A DNA stretch of 64,000 nt from the NCBI GenBank assembly GCA_964211495.1, contig CAXORL010000001.1, positions 186,001 to 250,000 of the forward strand, read 5' to 3'. Source of the DNA: Faucicola osloensis_B. Its GTDB lineage: Bacteria; Pseudomonadota; Gammaproteobacteria; Pseudomonadales; Moraxellaceae. A model generated the notes under the pieces. The model did not search any database, was not told where the DNA came from, and saw only the letters and a program-made list of their open reading frames with translations. Shown piece after piece: positions 33,570-43,177 of the stretch (positions are counted from its first letter, which is position 1; every line of letters starts with the position of its first letter). Both the position numbers and the translations under genes were made by a program.

Positions 33570-35807
33570 ATGGCTAGTGGAAAGTCAAATATTATCTATA
33601 CCTTAACTGACGAAGCACCGCTACTGGCGACTTATTCACTACTTCCTATCATTGAAACATTTACCAAACCTGCTGGCGTTGAAATCACCAAAACCGATAT
33701 TTCCGTTGCCGCGCGTGTATTGGCAGAATTCTCCGACTACCTGACCCCAGAACAACAAGTGCCCGACAATCTTGCTGAGCTTGGTCGGTTGACCCAAGAC
33801 CCAGACACCAATATCATCAAATTGCCTAATATCAGTGCCTCAGTGGCTCAGCTACAAGAATGTATTGAAGAGTTACAAGGCAAAGGCTATAACATTCCTA
33901 ATTACCCAGAAAACCCAACCACAGACGAAGAAAAAGCCATCAAAGCCCGCTATGGTAAATGTTTAGGGTCTGCGGTAAATCCCGTATTACGTGAAGGTAA
34001 CTCCGATCGCCGTGCCCCCGCTGCCGTAAAAAACTATGCCAAAAAACACCCGCATTCAATGGGTGAATGGAAACAATGGTCAAAAACCCACGTCTCTCAC
34101 ATGGATGAAGGTGACTTTTACCATGGCGAAAAATCAATGACCCTTGATAAAGCGCGTAAAGTCAAAATGGAGCTCATCACCAATAGTGGCAAAGCTTTGG
34201 TGTTAAAACCTGAAGTTGCCCTACAAGATGGTGAAGTGATTGACTCAATGTTTATGAGCAAAAAAGCCTTAATTGAGTTTTATGAAAAAGAGCTAGAAGA
34301 CTGCCGCGAAGGTAAAATCCTGTTCTCTTTACACGTCAAAGCCACGATGATGAAGGTATCGCATCCTATCGTATTTGGTCACTGCGTGAGAGTTTACTAC
34401 AAAGATGCCTTCGAAAAATGGAACAAAACCTTTGACGAATTAGGTATTAATGTTAATAACGGCATGGCAGGACTATACGAAAAAATCGAAACCCTACCGA
34501 CTACTATCCGTGAAGAAATCGTCCGTGACCTGCATGCCTGTCAAGAACATCGCCCCGCATTGGCGATGGTGGACTCAGCAAAGGGAATCGATAATTTCTA
34601 TTCGCCAAATGACGTCATTGTAGACGCCTCAATGCCAGCGATGATTCGTAATGGTGGTAAAATGTGGGCAGCAGATGGCAAGCCTTACGACTGTAAAGCA
34701 GTGATGCCAGAATCAACCTTTGCTCGTATTTACCAAGAAGTCATCAACTTTTGTAAATGGCATGGCAACTTTGACCCAGCGACCATGGGTACCGTACCAA
34801 ACGTAGGTTTGATGGCGCAAAAAGCGGAAGAATACGGCTCTCACGACAAAACTTTTGAAATCCCAGAGGCAGGCGTTGCCAATATCACTGACATTGAGAC
34901 AGGCGAAGTATTGATGTCACAAAATGTTGAAGAAGGCGATATTTGGCGTATGTGTCAAGTTAAAGATGCGCCAATTCGTGACTGGGTAAAACTGGCAGTG
35001 ACGCGTGCACGTAACTCAGGCATGCCAGCTATCTTCTGGCTTGACCCATACCGCCCACATGAAAATGAACTCATCAAAAAAGTTAAAAAATACTTACAAG
35101 AGCATGATACCACAGGGCTAGATATCCAAATCATGTCCCAAGTTCGTGCGATGCGTTATACCCTTGAGCGTGTGGCGCGTGGCTTGGATACCATCTCAGT
35201 CACAGGTAACATCTTGCGTGACTACTTAACTGACTTGTTCCCAATCCTAGAATTAGGCACGTCAGCCAAAATGCTATCAATTGTCCCATTGATGGAAGGC
35301 GGTGGTCTTTATGAGACAGGGGCAGGCGGCTCAGCCCCAAAACATGTCGAGCAGTTGGTTGAAGAAAACCACTTGCGCTGGGATTCACTCGGCGAGATGC
35401 TCGCGCTTGCCGTATCTTTAGAAGACTTAGGGATTAAAGAAAACAACCCACGGATAAAATTACTGGCAAAAACCCTAGACTTGGCAACGGGTAAATTGTT
35501 GGATAACGACAAATCACCATCACGCCGTACCGGTGAGCTCGACAACCGTGGTAGCCATTATTATCTAGCCAAATACTGGGCAGAAGAATTGGCAAACCAA
35601 GAGGAAGATAGCGAGCTTAAAACCAAGTTTGCGCCACTTGCTCAAGCGTTGTCAGAAAATGAAGACAAAATCGTGGCGGAATTAAATGATGTTCAAGGTC
35701 AAGGTGTGGATATTGGTGGTTACTATCAACCAGACCAACAAAAGCTAAGCCAAGTGATGCGCCCAAGTGCGACATTTAACCAAGCATTGGCTTCATTTGA
35801 TGCCTAG
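33570..35807 (+). CDS. icd: Isocitrate dehydrogenase (NADP+), monomeric type
   Basis: This enzyme converts isocitrate to 2-oxoglutarate, CO2 and NADPH in the TCA cycle. The 745-residue product matches the monomeric IDH family throughout: IIYTLTDEAPLLATYSLLPI at the start, then the substrate-binding stretch LREGNSDRRAP with Ser and Asn, and KTHVSHMDEGDFYHGEKS. FWLDPYRPHENELI and LGTSAKMLSIVPLMEGGGLYETGAGGSAPKH follow (the latter in the cofactor region). AAAAGAGG precedes the ATG. A strong terminator follows, so it is monocistronic. It is a different protein family from the dimeric Icd of E. coli. Confidence 0.97.
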   Translation: MASGKSNIIYTLTDEAPLLATYSLLPIIETFTKPAGVEITKTDISVAARVLAEFSDYLTPEQQVPDNLAELGRLTQDPDTNIIKLPNISASVAQLQECIEELQGKGYNIPNYPENPTTDEEKAIKARYGKCLGSAVNPVLREGNSDRRAPAAVKNYAKKHPHSMGEWKQWSKTHVSHMDEGDFYHGEKSMTLDKARKVKMELITNSGKALVLKPEVALQDGEVIDSMFMSKKALIEFYEKELEDCREGKILFSLHVKATMMKVSHPIVFGHCVRVYYKDAFEKWNKTFDELGINVNNGMAGLYEKIETLPTTIREEIVRDLHACQEHRPALAMVDSAKGIDNFYSPNDVIVDASMPAMIRNGGKMWAADGKPYDCKAVMPESTFARIYQEVINFCKWHGNFDPATMGTVPNVGLMAQKAEEYGSHDKTFEIPEAGVANITDIETGEVLMSQNVEEGDIWRMCQVKDAPIRDWVKLAVTRARNSGMPAIFWLDPYRPHENELIKKVKKYLQEHDTTGLDIQIMSQVRAMRYTLERVARGLDTISVTGNILRDYLTDLFPILELGTSAKMLSIVPLMEGGGLYETGAGGSAPKHVEQLVEENHLRWDSLGEMLALAVSLEDLGIKENNPRIKLLAKTLDLATGKLLDNDKSPSRRTGELDNRGSHYYLAKYWAEELANQEEDSELKTKFAPLAQALSENEDKIVAELNDVQGQGVDIGGYYQPDQQKLSQVMRPSATFNQALASFDA

Positions 35808-35818
35808 TTCAATAGTAT

Positions 35819-35851
35819 AAAAAAGCCGAAGCTGAATGCTTCGGCTTTTTT
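35819..35851. terminator. Bidirectional intrinsic terminator after icd
   Basis: AAAAAAGCCGAAGC / GCTTCGGCTTTTTT with a 5-nt loop. It also suits the convergent cyclase gene. Confidence 0.93.
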
Positions 35852-35930
35852 AGTGTCTGGTTTTTAGTGTCGGTAAATGGTTAAACATAGCTAAGCTAAG
35901 AATATAGCTGAGCAAAAACCGTCAATATCA

Positions 35931-37280
35931 TTATTTTTGCTTTTCTTCGACAAGCGCCAATGCAGATTTTAGCTGGTTAGTAATATCATTTTTATCATAA
36001 TTACGAATATCATGAAAATTTAAATGCAGGTTAAACCCAGGTAAGCTAAAGTCCACCCAATCGGTTTGTTGCATTGATTCGCTTTTGGGTTCAAGCAATT
36101 CCCATACATTCATGGCATCTTGAAAGCCTTTAAATTTAAATTGACCAACGGCTTGGCAATGATGAACATGACCAATTAAATTAAACGTACTTTCACTGAT
36201 TAAAATTTGATTGTTTTGCGCGGCAGATTCAAGGCGAGAGGCAAAATTGGCTTCTTTTCCAACCACGGTATAGGTCATACGATTGCGGCTGCCAAAATTA
36301 CCGACATAACAATACCCTGTATTGATACCCATACGTACATGCAGCCCTTCAAAACCGAGTAATCGCCATTGGTGGCGCAGCACTTCCATCTCACGGCGCA
36401 TCTCAATGGCCATACTGGCACAAGCAATCGCGTTATCACGGTCATTACCACCCATATCGCCAAAATAGCACAATAACCCATCTCCCAAAAACTTATCGAG
36501 GGTCGCCCCATATTTTTGGCTAACTTGGGTCATGCGGTCAAGATAAGTGTTTAAAATATTGGCTAAATGGTCGGGGCTAATATGATCCGACAAATCAGTA
36601 AAACCAACAATGTCCGAAAACAAAATAGTTAGCTTGCGACGTTGGTTAATGACTTCAACCTTGGTGTTATTTTTGACAATCGGTTGCCAAATCTGGGGGG
36701 GCAAAAAACGGGTTAATTTGTTGGTTACATTGACTAAGGTATCAATCCGTGCTTGTTGCTGCGCAAGCATTTGATTTTTTTGGCGTAAGCGAATCACCAG
36801 AGAACAGATATGATAACCAACTATCAAGATATCGGTAAATACGATGACAAAATTTAAAATATCTTCTTGCTTGGCGGTCAAACTAATGGCGGGTAATAAA
36901 AAGTGCGCGAATATCAGACTAAGTAGACCCACTGCTACCGTTAATAATACCAACGAAACAGTATGTTTGGTATCTGAAAAAATCAAGCGAATTAAAATCA
37001 ACAACCATAACGCAAGGCTTGGGATATAGTTAAACTGCAACATACCCGTTGCCAACGCCATAAGGGTTAATACACTAGCCGAAGTAATGTAGTGATGGGG
37101 CCGGATAACACTCAAAGCAGTGACAATAACGCCTGCTACCAACAGCAAAATACTGAGCGTATGATAAATAGGTGGTACATCAAGAGAGGTTAAGGTAAGC
37201 AATAAAATAAAAAATGCCGCCAGTTCAATGAATTTCGGACTTTTTAGCTTGGTCGAAAGACCTTGAATGGATTCACGCAA
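35931..37280 (-). CDS. Membrane-bound class III adenylate/guanylate cyclase
   Basis: The N-terminal part has about six hydrophobic segments (residues 15-165), then a short coiled-coil linker (LRQKNQMLAQQQARIDTLVNV). The class III catalytic domain follows at about 210-400. The metal-binding Asp residues are in LFSDIVGF (about 222) and FLGDGLLCYFGD (about 266). The Lys in TLDKFLGDG is the usual adenine-selecting position, favouring cAMP. The transition-state Asn and Arg are in GKEANFASRLE. Start is TTG at 37280, with a GAGG 12 bp upstream; no in-frame upstream ATG was seen. cAMP would act through a Vfr/Crp-like regulator not in the window. Confidence 0.9.
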   Translation of the reverse strand: MRESIQGLSTKLKSPKFIELAAFFILLLTLTSLDVPPIYHTLSILLLVAGVIVTALSVIRPHHYITSASVLTLMALATGMLQFNYIPSLALWLLILIRLIFSDTKHTVSLVLLTVAVGLLSLIFAHFLLPAISLTAKQEDILNFVIVFTDILIVGYHICSLVIRLRQKNQMLAQQQARIDTLVNVTNKLTRFLPPQIWQPIVKNNTKVEVINQRRKLTILFSDIVGFTDLSDHISPDHLANILNTYLDRMTQVSQKYGATLDKFLGDGLLCYFGDMGGNDRDNAIACASMAIEMRREMEVLRHQWRLLGFEGLHVRMGINTGYCYVGNFGSRNRMTYTVVGKEANFASRLESAAQNNQILISESTFNLIGHVHHCQAVGQFKFKGFQDAMNVWELLEPKSESMQQTDWVDFSLPGFNLHLNFHDIRNYDKNDITNQLKSALALVEEKQK

Positions 37281-37319
37281 TTTAGTTTGTCTACCTCGTG
37301 CCTCGTGGTAAAATTGTTT

Positions 37320-37757
37320 TTAGACGTTCATTTGCCAATCAAATGGCATATCACGATGACCCCGCAGTGCCATCATCAGTGTCTGCTGCATATGGCTCAG
37401 CACTTCAGGGGTATAAGGGATGGCTGGATTACCCCATACCGGATTGGGCCAAGCAATGTCATTTTGGTAGCGCACGATATGATGAAAGTGCAATTGCGGC
37501 ACTTGGTTGCCAAGCGCGGCGATGTTCATTTTGTCGGCTTGAAAAGTTTTGGCAAGCTGACTTGATAGCCAGCTGGATTCACGTAAAAACTGGGCTTGGT
37601 CACTAGCGGATAATTCGTATAATTCTTTGATACCGGGTACACGCGGAATTAAAATCAACCAAGGAAATTGACAGTCGTTCATCAAGCGGCAAGTAGATAA
37701 CGGAAATTCGCCCACCAAAAAAGTATCTTTTGCTAGTTGTGGATGTAAATTAAACAT
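37320..37757 (-). CDS. HIT family protein
   Basis: HIT proteins hydrolyse nucleotide conjugates such as AMP-lysine or dinucleotide polyphosphates. The 145-residue product has the family pattern FPWLILIPRVPGIKELYEL and the His cluster QLHFHHIVRYQNDIAWPNPVWG, which matches the bacterial subgroup with a variant third His of the triad. It lies just upstream of the cyclase gene on the same strand, with a 39-bp gap, so they may be co-transcribed. Confidence 0.88.
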   Translation of the reverse strand: MFNLHPQLAKDTFLVGEFPLSTCRLMNDCQFPWLILIPRVPGIKELYELSASDQAQFLRESSWLSSQLAKTFQADKMNIAALGNQVPQLHFHHIVRYQNDIAWPNPVWGNPAIPYTPEVLSHMQQTLMMALRGHRDMPFDWQMNV

Positions 37758-37918
37758 AATAACTCAATGCATTTAAAAGTGTTTTTGGAATTTAAAACTG
37801 ATAAAATCAAATAATTCGCGTATTTTAGCAGTTATACCTACAAGACGAAATACTTTATTCAGAATAAGCGCATTGCAATTTAAGATTTCTTAAAGCATAA
37901 AGCAAGGCCGCTATCATC

Positions 37919-37954
37919 TAGCCTAACTATTAGCCTAAGTATTAGCCTAGCTAT
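37919..37954 (+). repeat. 12-bp tandem repeat upstream of mscS, 3 units
   Basis: TAGCCTAACTAT, TAGCCTAAGTAT and TAGCCTAGCTAT run without a gap (37919-37930, 37931-37942, 37943-37954). The last unit contains an in-frame ATG (37953) that could be mistaken for the mscS start. Confidence 0.85.
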
Positions 37955-37985
37955 GTCTGAGCGTTTTACAAATTTTGGGAAGTTT

Positions 37986-39749
37986 ATGCAGTTGTCAAAG
38001 TCTCTTAACCAATGTCAGCGTCATGCTGATGCACCATCTTTATACCGCCGTTGTTTTATGATGGCATTATTTGCTTTACTCATGGTTATCACCAGTGTCA
38101 AACCCACCGCTGTAAGGGCGGCTGATAGCAGTAAATCAGCCAGTAGCGCCAGCGGCACGGCAACCCCACAAGACACCTTTGGGCGTGACACCCCGCGCGG
38201 TAGCGTGCAAGGCTTTATTCAAGCCTTGGCAAAAAGTGATTGGATGCTCGCCAGCCGTTATGTGGATTTAAGTTCTACCAAAGACCCCAGTGGCACGCTC
38301 GAATCTTTAAAATCGGCACTCGATAGCGGCGGACGCATCAACGAGCAGCTACAAATCAGCAATGACCCTACCGGCAATCTCGATGACAAACTAGCGCCCA
38401 ATCTCGATAAGGTAGGGGAGATCAACAATCCCACCGCTGACAAAAAGAGTATCGACATCTTAATGCAGCGTGTCAAACAATCTAACGGCACCCATATTTG
38501 GCTGATTTCACAACAAACCTTGCAAGAAGTTGCGTCGTTATCACTCGTTACCCAGCCGACATTGGTAGAAAAGTACATTCCCAAACAATGGATTGAGAAA
38601 GATATTAAGGGCTATAGCCTTGGGCACATCGGGGCAGTGATTGCGCTCATGATAGCGACTTATCTCGCCTGTCTATTGATTAGCCAAATCTTATATATGA
38701 TTATCACGCGGATTTATCTAGCGACCCACCCAGATAAAGAAAAGCAATTTCCGATTGATGGGCGCGTGGTCGTACCTGCCGCAATGGTGCTGACGGCGCT
38801 GATTATCAAAGAAGCCATGATTTTGGTGGGTATTAATTTGGTTGTGCGTAATATTGCCTCCAACCTTGCCGATATTTTATCTTGGGTATCAATGGTATGG
38901 TTGATTTTACGTATTTTGGATTTGATTTTTAAACGTGCAGAAAATTATGCCAGTAACAACCATCATCCAGAGCGGCTATCTGTCCTAAATCTACTGCGAA
39001 AAGTCGTAAAATTGATTTTGATTGCGATTGCGACCATTGTGATTTTGGGTAATCTAGGCTACGACTTAACCACAGGTATTGCCGCATTGGGAATTGGTGG
39101 TGTGGCGTTGGCCTTGGGTGCACAAAAAACGGTTGAAAACTTGGTGGGCAGCGTATCGGTCGTTGCTGACCAGCCTGTAAATGTGGGCGACTACTGCCGC
39201 TTTGGCACGCAAGAAGGTACGGTTGAAGACATCGGTATCCGTTCTACCCGTCTGCGCACCACGGATCGCACGGTAGTAACGATTCCCAATGGTAACTTCT
39301 CATCAATGAGCATTGAAAATGTCTCGCAGCGCGATATGTTTCATTTTTCGCAAGTGTTCTATATCTCGCGCGATAGTGACATTGATAAATTACGTGAATT
39401 TATGGAGCAAACACAAATTTATATCACCAATCATCCGGACACCAACAGTGTGTGGAATCAAGTGCGTATCTCTGGCACTCAGCAAGACGCGTATCTTGTT
39501 GAAGTACGATGTTATCTCAATGTGAAAGGGGCGATGGATTTTAATCAAAAACAAACCGATATGATTTTAAAAATCGCGGAGATGATGAAAGAAGTGGGAC
39601 TCAAAAATGCGTTACCGACCAGCCGTGTGATGATGGGCAAACCGATTGATATTACCTATTCAAATTTTGCTAATACTGCACCTGTAAAAGATAAAGTAGC
39701 GGGGTCAGAAAAGCTGGCACAATCTGACAAGCCTGATACCAAGCCTTAG
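37986..39749 (+). CDS. Mechanosensitive ion channel, MscS family
   Basis: MscS channels open under membrane tension and release solutes on hypo-osmotic shock. The protein has an N-terminal signal-like helix (MMALFALLMVITSVKPTAVRA), a periplasmic domain of about 150 residues, and three or four TM helices (about 205-375). The pore helix GIAALGIGGVALALGAQKTVENLVGS precedes the beta domain VNVGDYCRFG...EDIGIRSTRLRT and IPNGNFSSMSIENVS. At 588 residues it is twice E. coli MscS (286), resembling YbdG/Ynai-type extended forms. ATG 37986 is preferred since GGGAAG lies 4 bp before it and ATG 37953 is inside a tandem repeat. Confidence 0.9.
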   Translation: MQLSKSLNQCQRHADAPSLYRRCFMMALFALLMVITSVKPTAVRAADSSKSASSASGTATPQDTFGRDTPRGSVQGFIQALAKSDWMLASRYVDLSSTKDPSGTLESLKSALDSGGRINEQLQISNDPTGNLDDKLAPNLDKVGEINNPTADKKSIDILMQRVKQSNGTHIWLISQQTLQEVASLSLVTQPTLVEKYIPKQWIEKDIKGYSLGHIGAVIALMIATYLACLLISQILYMIITRIYLATHPDKEKQFPIDGRVVVPAAMVLTALIIKEAMILVGINLVVRNIASNLADILSWVSMVWLILRILDLIFKRAENYASNNHHPERLSVLNLLRKVVKLILIAIATIVILGNLGYDLTTGIAALGIGGVALALGAQKTVENLVGSVSVVADQPVNVGDYCRFGTQEGTVEDIGIRSTRLRTTDRTVVTIPNGNFSSMSIENVSQRDMFHFSQVFYISRDSDIDKLREFMEQTQIYITNHPDTNSVWNQVRISGTQQDAYLVEVRCYLNVKGAMDFNQKQTDMILKIAEMMKEVGLKNALPTSRVMMGKPIDITYSNFANTAPVKDKVAGSEKLAQSDKPDTKP

Positions 39750-39916
39750 TGACGCATAGTTTTGGCATTGGCTTTTGAATTGGGCAGGGTGGTGGCAGGT
39801 GTGGCATCACCCAAGTCAACATAGACAGGAATCGGGCTGTCGTATGTTTGCGGTACTAATGCGCAGCCTGTTAGAATAGTAAATAAATTAGGAATCAATA
39901 AAAGTTTAAATTTCAT
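39746..39916 (-). CDS. Small lipoprotein (56 aa)
   Basis: A 56-codon gene starts at ATG 39914-39916 with GAGAG 4 bp upstream. The product begins MKFKLLLIPNLFTILTGCAL, a classical lipoprotein signal with lipobox ILTGC. It leaves a mature peptide of about 39 residues rich in Pro, Thr and Ala. It ends convergently with mscS; the two stop codons overlap (TTA 39746-39748 and TAG 39747-39749). No family is recognised. It may be a small entericidin-like or cell-envelope lipoprotein, but this is only from the signal. Confidence 0.75.
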   Translation of the reverse strand: MKFKLLLIPNLFTILTGCALVPQTYDSPIPVYVDLGDATPATTLPNSKANAKTMRH

Positions 39917-39995
39917 ATTCTCTCATATACTTACAGATGGCTTATAATGTATTTCACATCATAAGCCTTTTGCTCAGAAGTTAAACAACTATAAT

Positions 39996-40127
39996 TTAGA
40001 AATTAAACACTAGTTGTTGATTTGGGTAACTACGGCAATGTTCACAAACAAACTCCCATTTACCATAGCGAAAGCGTTTGTAGTGATTGACATGTACACC
40101 TTTTGGATAATTACAAATTTTAGCCAT
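39996..40127 (-). CDS. Small Cys-containing protein (43 aa)
   Basis: A 43-codon ORF starts at ATG 40125-40127 with a strong AAAGGAG 6 bp upstream. The product starts MAKICNYPKGVHVNHYKRFR and has WEFVCEHCRSYP, so one Cys plus a CxxC pair with nearby His residues, as in small zinc-binding proteins. It is basic. A longer in-frame reading to 40193 lacks a ribosome binding site. It lies downstream of nrdA on the same strand but a terminator separates them. Not recognised as a known family. Confidence 0.65.
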   Translation of the reverse strand: MAKICNYPKGVHVNHYKRFRYGKWEFVCEHCRSYPNQQLVFNF

Positions 40128-40372
40128 AAAATACTCCTTTAGTGGCTTAGTAATTGAACTACCAAGTAACCAAAAAAGATTAGACATGACCAAACAAATT
40201 GTTTAAAGTGTGTCTGTGCTCTGCAAAGTACAGAAATTTATTCAAATTGTTTAGTAAATTAATATTTATTGTCTACTTGGCATTAGAATAAATTTTAGGC
40301 TCAGTTTAATATACTGGGCTTTTTTAATGCATTATGATTTTAACCTCCTTTATAAATTATATTTAAGAATTT

Positions 40373-40400
40373 AAAAAGCCAGTCTAATTTTAAACTGGCT
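40373..40400 (-). terminator. Intrinsic terminator after nrdA
   Basis: AGCCAGT / ACTGGCT with a 10-nt loop; on the minus strand it is followed by TTTTTAAA. A second weak hairpin with a plus-strand T-run (GCTCAG / CTGGGC) lies at about 40300-40326. Confidence 0.75.
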
Positions 40401-40409
40401 CATCTTTTA

Positions 40410-42698
40410 TTATAAAGTACAAGCACCACCAGCACAGCCATTTTCAAGGTCATCTTGGGCATCATTTGCGCCGTCACGGGTGTTATGATAGTACAGCGTC
40501 TTAACGCCCAATTTATACGCCATCAACAAATCTTGAATCATCACCTTCATCGGGACACGGCTATCTTCAAACTTAGTTGGGTCGTAGTTGGTATTCGCTG
40601 AGATACTTTGGTCAATGAATTTTTGCATAATCGCTACTAGGCTCAAATAACCTTTGTTATTTGGCATTTGCCATAATAGCTCGTATTGATCTTTGAGCTT
40701 ATCAATCTCAGGCACCACTTGTTTTAAAATACCATCTTTTGATGCTTTGACAGATACCAGACCGCGGGGTGGCTCAATGCCATTAGTTGCGTTAGCAATC
40801 TGGCTAGAGGTTTCTGATGGCATCAAGGCGGTCAAGGTTGAGTTGCGAAGACCGTGGGTTTTGATATCGTGACGCAGTGCTTCCCAGTCAAGTTGTAGCG
40901 GCTCATTACAAATCGCATCAATATCCGCTTTATACGTATCAATCGGTAAAATACCTTGTGAATACGTGGTATCGCCAAATGCAGGACAAGCGCCTTGCTC
41001 TTTAGCCAGTTTATTTGACGCCACCAACAGATAATACTGTAAGGCTTCAAAAGTGCGATGGGTTAAACCGAGCGCCGTAGGATCTGAATATTTGGTGCCG
41101 TTTTTGGCAAGATAATAGGCGTAGTTGATGACACCAATACCCAGCGTGCGGCGTTTCATAGAGCCATTTTTAGCAGCGATAACCGGGTAGTCTTGGTAGT
41201 CAAGCAAGGCATCTAGCGCACGCACGATCAGTTCCGCTGGCTCTTTGATGTCTTCTAGTTGGTTGATTTCACCCAAGTTAATCCCTGATAACGTACAAAG
41301 GGCGATTTCACCGTTTTCATCATTGATGTTGTCAAGCGGTTGGGTCGGTAGCGCGATTTCCATACATAGGTTGGATTGGCGAATTGGCGCGACACTTGGG
41401 TCAAACGGACTGTGGGTGTTGCAATGGTCCACGTTTTGCACATAGATACGACCCGTGCTAGCACGCTCTTGCATCATCAGGCTAAACAACTCTTGCGCCG
41501 GCACACTGCGTTTGCGAATGGATGCATCTTGCTCATATTGCTCATACAAACGCTCAAATTCGGCTTGATCGGCAAAGAAAGCATCATACAAACCTGGTAC
41601 ATCGGATGGTGAAAATAGGGTCACGTTTTGATTTTTAATCAAACGTTGATAGATGGTTTTATTGATTTGCACGCCATAATCCATGTGGCGAACACGGTTG
41701 TCTTCTACACCGCGGTTGTTTTTGAGCACCAGCAGATTTTCTACTTCCAAATGCCAAATCGGGTAGAACAAGGTCGCTGCACCACCGCGCACGCCGCCTT
41801 GTGAGCAGCATTTGACGGCAGTTTGGAATAGTTTGTAAAAAGGAATACAGCCAGTGTGCTGCGCTTCACCGCCACGGATTGGGCTACCTAATGCGCGAAT
41901 ACGACCCGCATTGACACCAATACCGGCACGCTGTGACACATACCGCACGATGGCGCTAGTGGTGGCGTTGATACTGTCTAAGCTATCATCACATTCAATA
42001 AGTACACATGAGCTAAACTGACGCGATGGGGTACGCACGCCCGACATGATTGGCGTTGGCAGTGAGATTTTAAAAGTAGACGTGGCGTCATAAAAGCGCT
42101 TGATATAATCTAATCGCGCGGCCTTGTCATATTGTTTGTCGTAACTGGCAAACAGACACATACCGACGAGCATGTACAAAAATTGTGGGCTTTCAAAGAC
42201 TTGTTTGCTGACGCGGTCTTGCACCAAGTATTTGCCTTCCATTTGTTTGACGGCGGCATATGCAAAGCTCAAATCACGGTTGTGGTCAATATAGTCATTG
42301 AGTATATCAAATTCTTCTTTGCTAAAGTCTTGCAAAATATGCGCATCGTAACGACCTTCTTGGGTCAGTTTGGTGACATGGTCAAACAAATGCGGCGGCT
42401 CAAACTGACCAAAGGCGATTTTGCGTAAATGAAAAATTGCCAATCGCGCTGCCAAATACTGATAATCAGGCGTTGCTGCAGAAATCAAATCCGCGGCTGA
42501 TTTAATGATGGTTTCATGGATGCTTTTGGTGGTGATTTTGTCATAAAACTGGATGTGTGAGCTGATTTCTACTTGTGAGACGGACACATTATCGAGCCCT
42601 TCTGCTGCCCACTCAATGACTCGGTGAATCTTATCCAAATCAATTTTTTCCAAACGCCCGTCGCGTTTTTGCACGAGGATATCTTCAGTACGAGTCAT
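40410..42698 (-). CDS. nrdA: Ribonucleoside-diphosphate reductase, class Ia, alpha subunit
   Basis: NrdA reduces ribonucleoside diphosphates to deoxyribonucleotides together with the radical subunit NrdB. The 762-residue protein has an N-terminal ATP cone (ILVQKRDGRLEKIDLDKIHRVI). Active-site residues are in SNLCMEIALPT (Asn, Cys, Glu). The redox Cys is in SSCVLIECDDS, and LKTLYYHNTRDG carries the radical-transfer Tyr pair. The C-terminal dithiol is CAGGAC. AAAGGAACG precedes the ATG. No nrdB lies on either side, which is unusual for class Ia genes. Confidence 0.97.
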   Translation of the reverse strand: MTRTEDILVQKRDGRLEKIDLDKIHRVIEWAAEGLDNVSVSQVEISSHIQFYDKITTKSIHETIIKSAADLISAATPDYQYLAARLAIFHLRKIAFGQFEPPHLFDHVTKLTQEGRYDAHILQDFSKEEFDILNDYIDHNRDLSFAYAAVKQMEGKYLVQDRVSKQVFESPQFLYMLVGMCLFASYDKQYDKAARLDYIKRFYDATSTFKISLPTPIMSGVRTPSRQFSSCVLIECDDSLDSINATTSAIVRYVSQRAGIGVNAGRIRALGSPIRGGEAQHTGCIPFYKLFQTAVKCCSQGGVRGGAATLFYPIWHLEVENLLVLKNNRGVEDNRVRHMDYGVQINKTIYQRLIKNQNVTLFSPSDVPGLYDAFFADQAEFERLYEQYEQDASIRKRSVPAQELFSLMMQERASTGRIYVQNVDHCNTHSPFDPSVAPIRQSNLCMEIALPTQPLDNINDENGEIALCTLSGINLGEINQLEDIKEPAELIVRALDALLDYQDYPVIAAKNGSMKRRTLGIGVINYAYYLAKNGTKYSDPTALGLTHRTFEALQYYLLVASNKLAKEQGACPAFGDTTYSQGILPIDTYKADIDAICNEPLQLDWEALRHDIKTHGLRNSTLTALMPSETSSQIANATNGIEPPRGLVSVKASKDGILKQVVPEIDKLKDQYELLWQMPNNKGYLSLVAIMQKFIDQSISANTNYDPTKFEDSRVPMKVMIQDLLMAYKLGVKTLYYHNTRDGANDAQDDLENGCAGGACTL

Positions 42699-42885
42699 AA
42701 TACGTTCCTTTTTTTACCTGTTTATCAACGTCATATGTGTATCTATTAAAGAGGCGCTGAGTGAGAGGTGGTGAGATAAAAATGCCAAGTAAAACAGCTA
42801 ACCGACAGTATAGTGAGTGTGTTTGCCGCTTTTAAATACCGCTTTTGAGCCAAAGCTACATCACGTATATAGCATTGCAAAGTCA

Positions 42886-42902
42886 TTGCCATATTATGGC
42901 AA
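42886..42902. promoter_or_regulatory. Perfect 7-3-7 palindrome upstream of nrdA
   Basis: TTGCCAT-ATT-ATGGCAA lies 188 bp upstream of the nrdA start codon. It looks like a dimeric repressor site. It has no T-run and does not match the NrdR box. Confidence 0.5.
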
Positions 42903-43177
42903 GGTTTTGCAAAAAACTACTATATCTAGGGGTTGTTTTATTATTTCGCACAATATAGCCTAAAAAAATTTGTAATTCTAGCTTGTATTTTTTTCAATTT
43001 TTTGCCTATTTTTCTGCAAAAATGCTAGACGATTGATTTTATTAACAGTTCATCAAGTCAAGCAAAAAGATAAAAAATTTGTAATTGTTAAAGTCAGCTG
43101 GGTTCATGAATGCGTAGTCATTGTCATAAAAATTCGAAAAATTTATGCTATAGTCGAACTATAGTCAAACCATCAAA

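Noticed and set aside
42860..42930. NrdR boxes upstream of nrdA
   Set aside because: GTATATAGC and CTATATCTA resemble half the motif, but they are about 56 bp apart, not the usual 31-32, and the flanks do not match.
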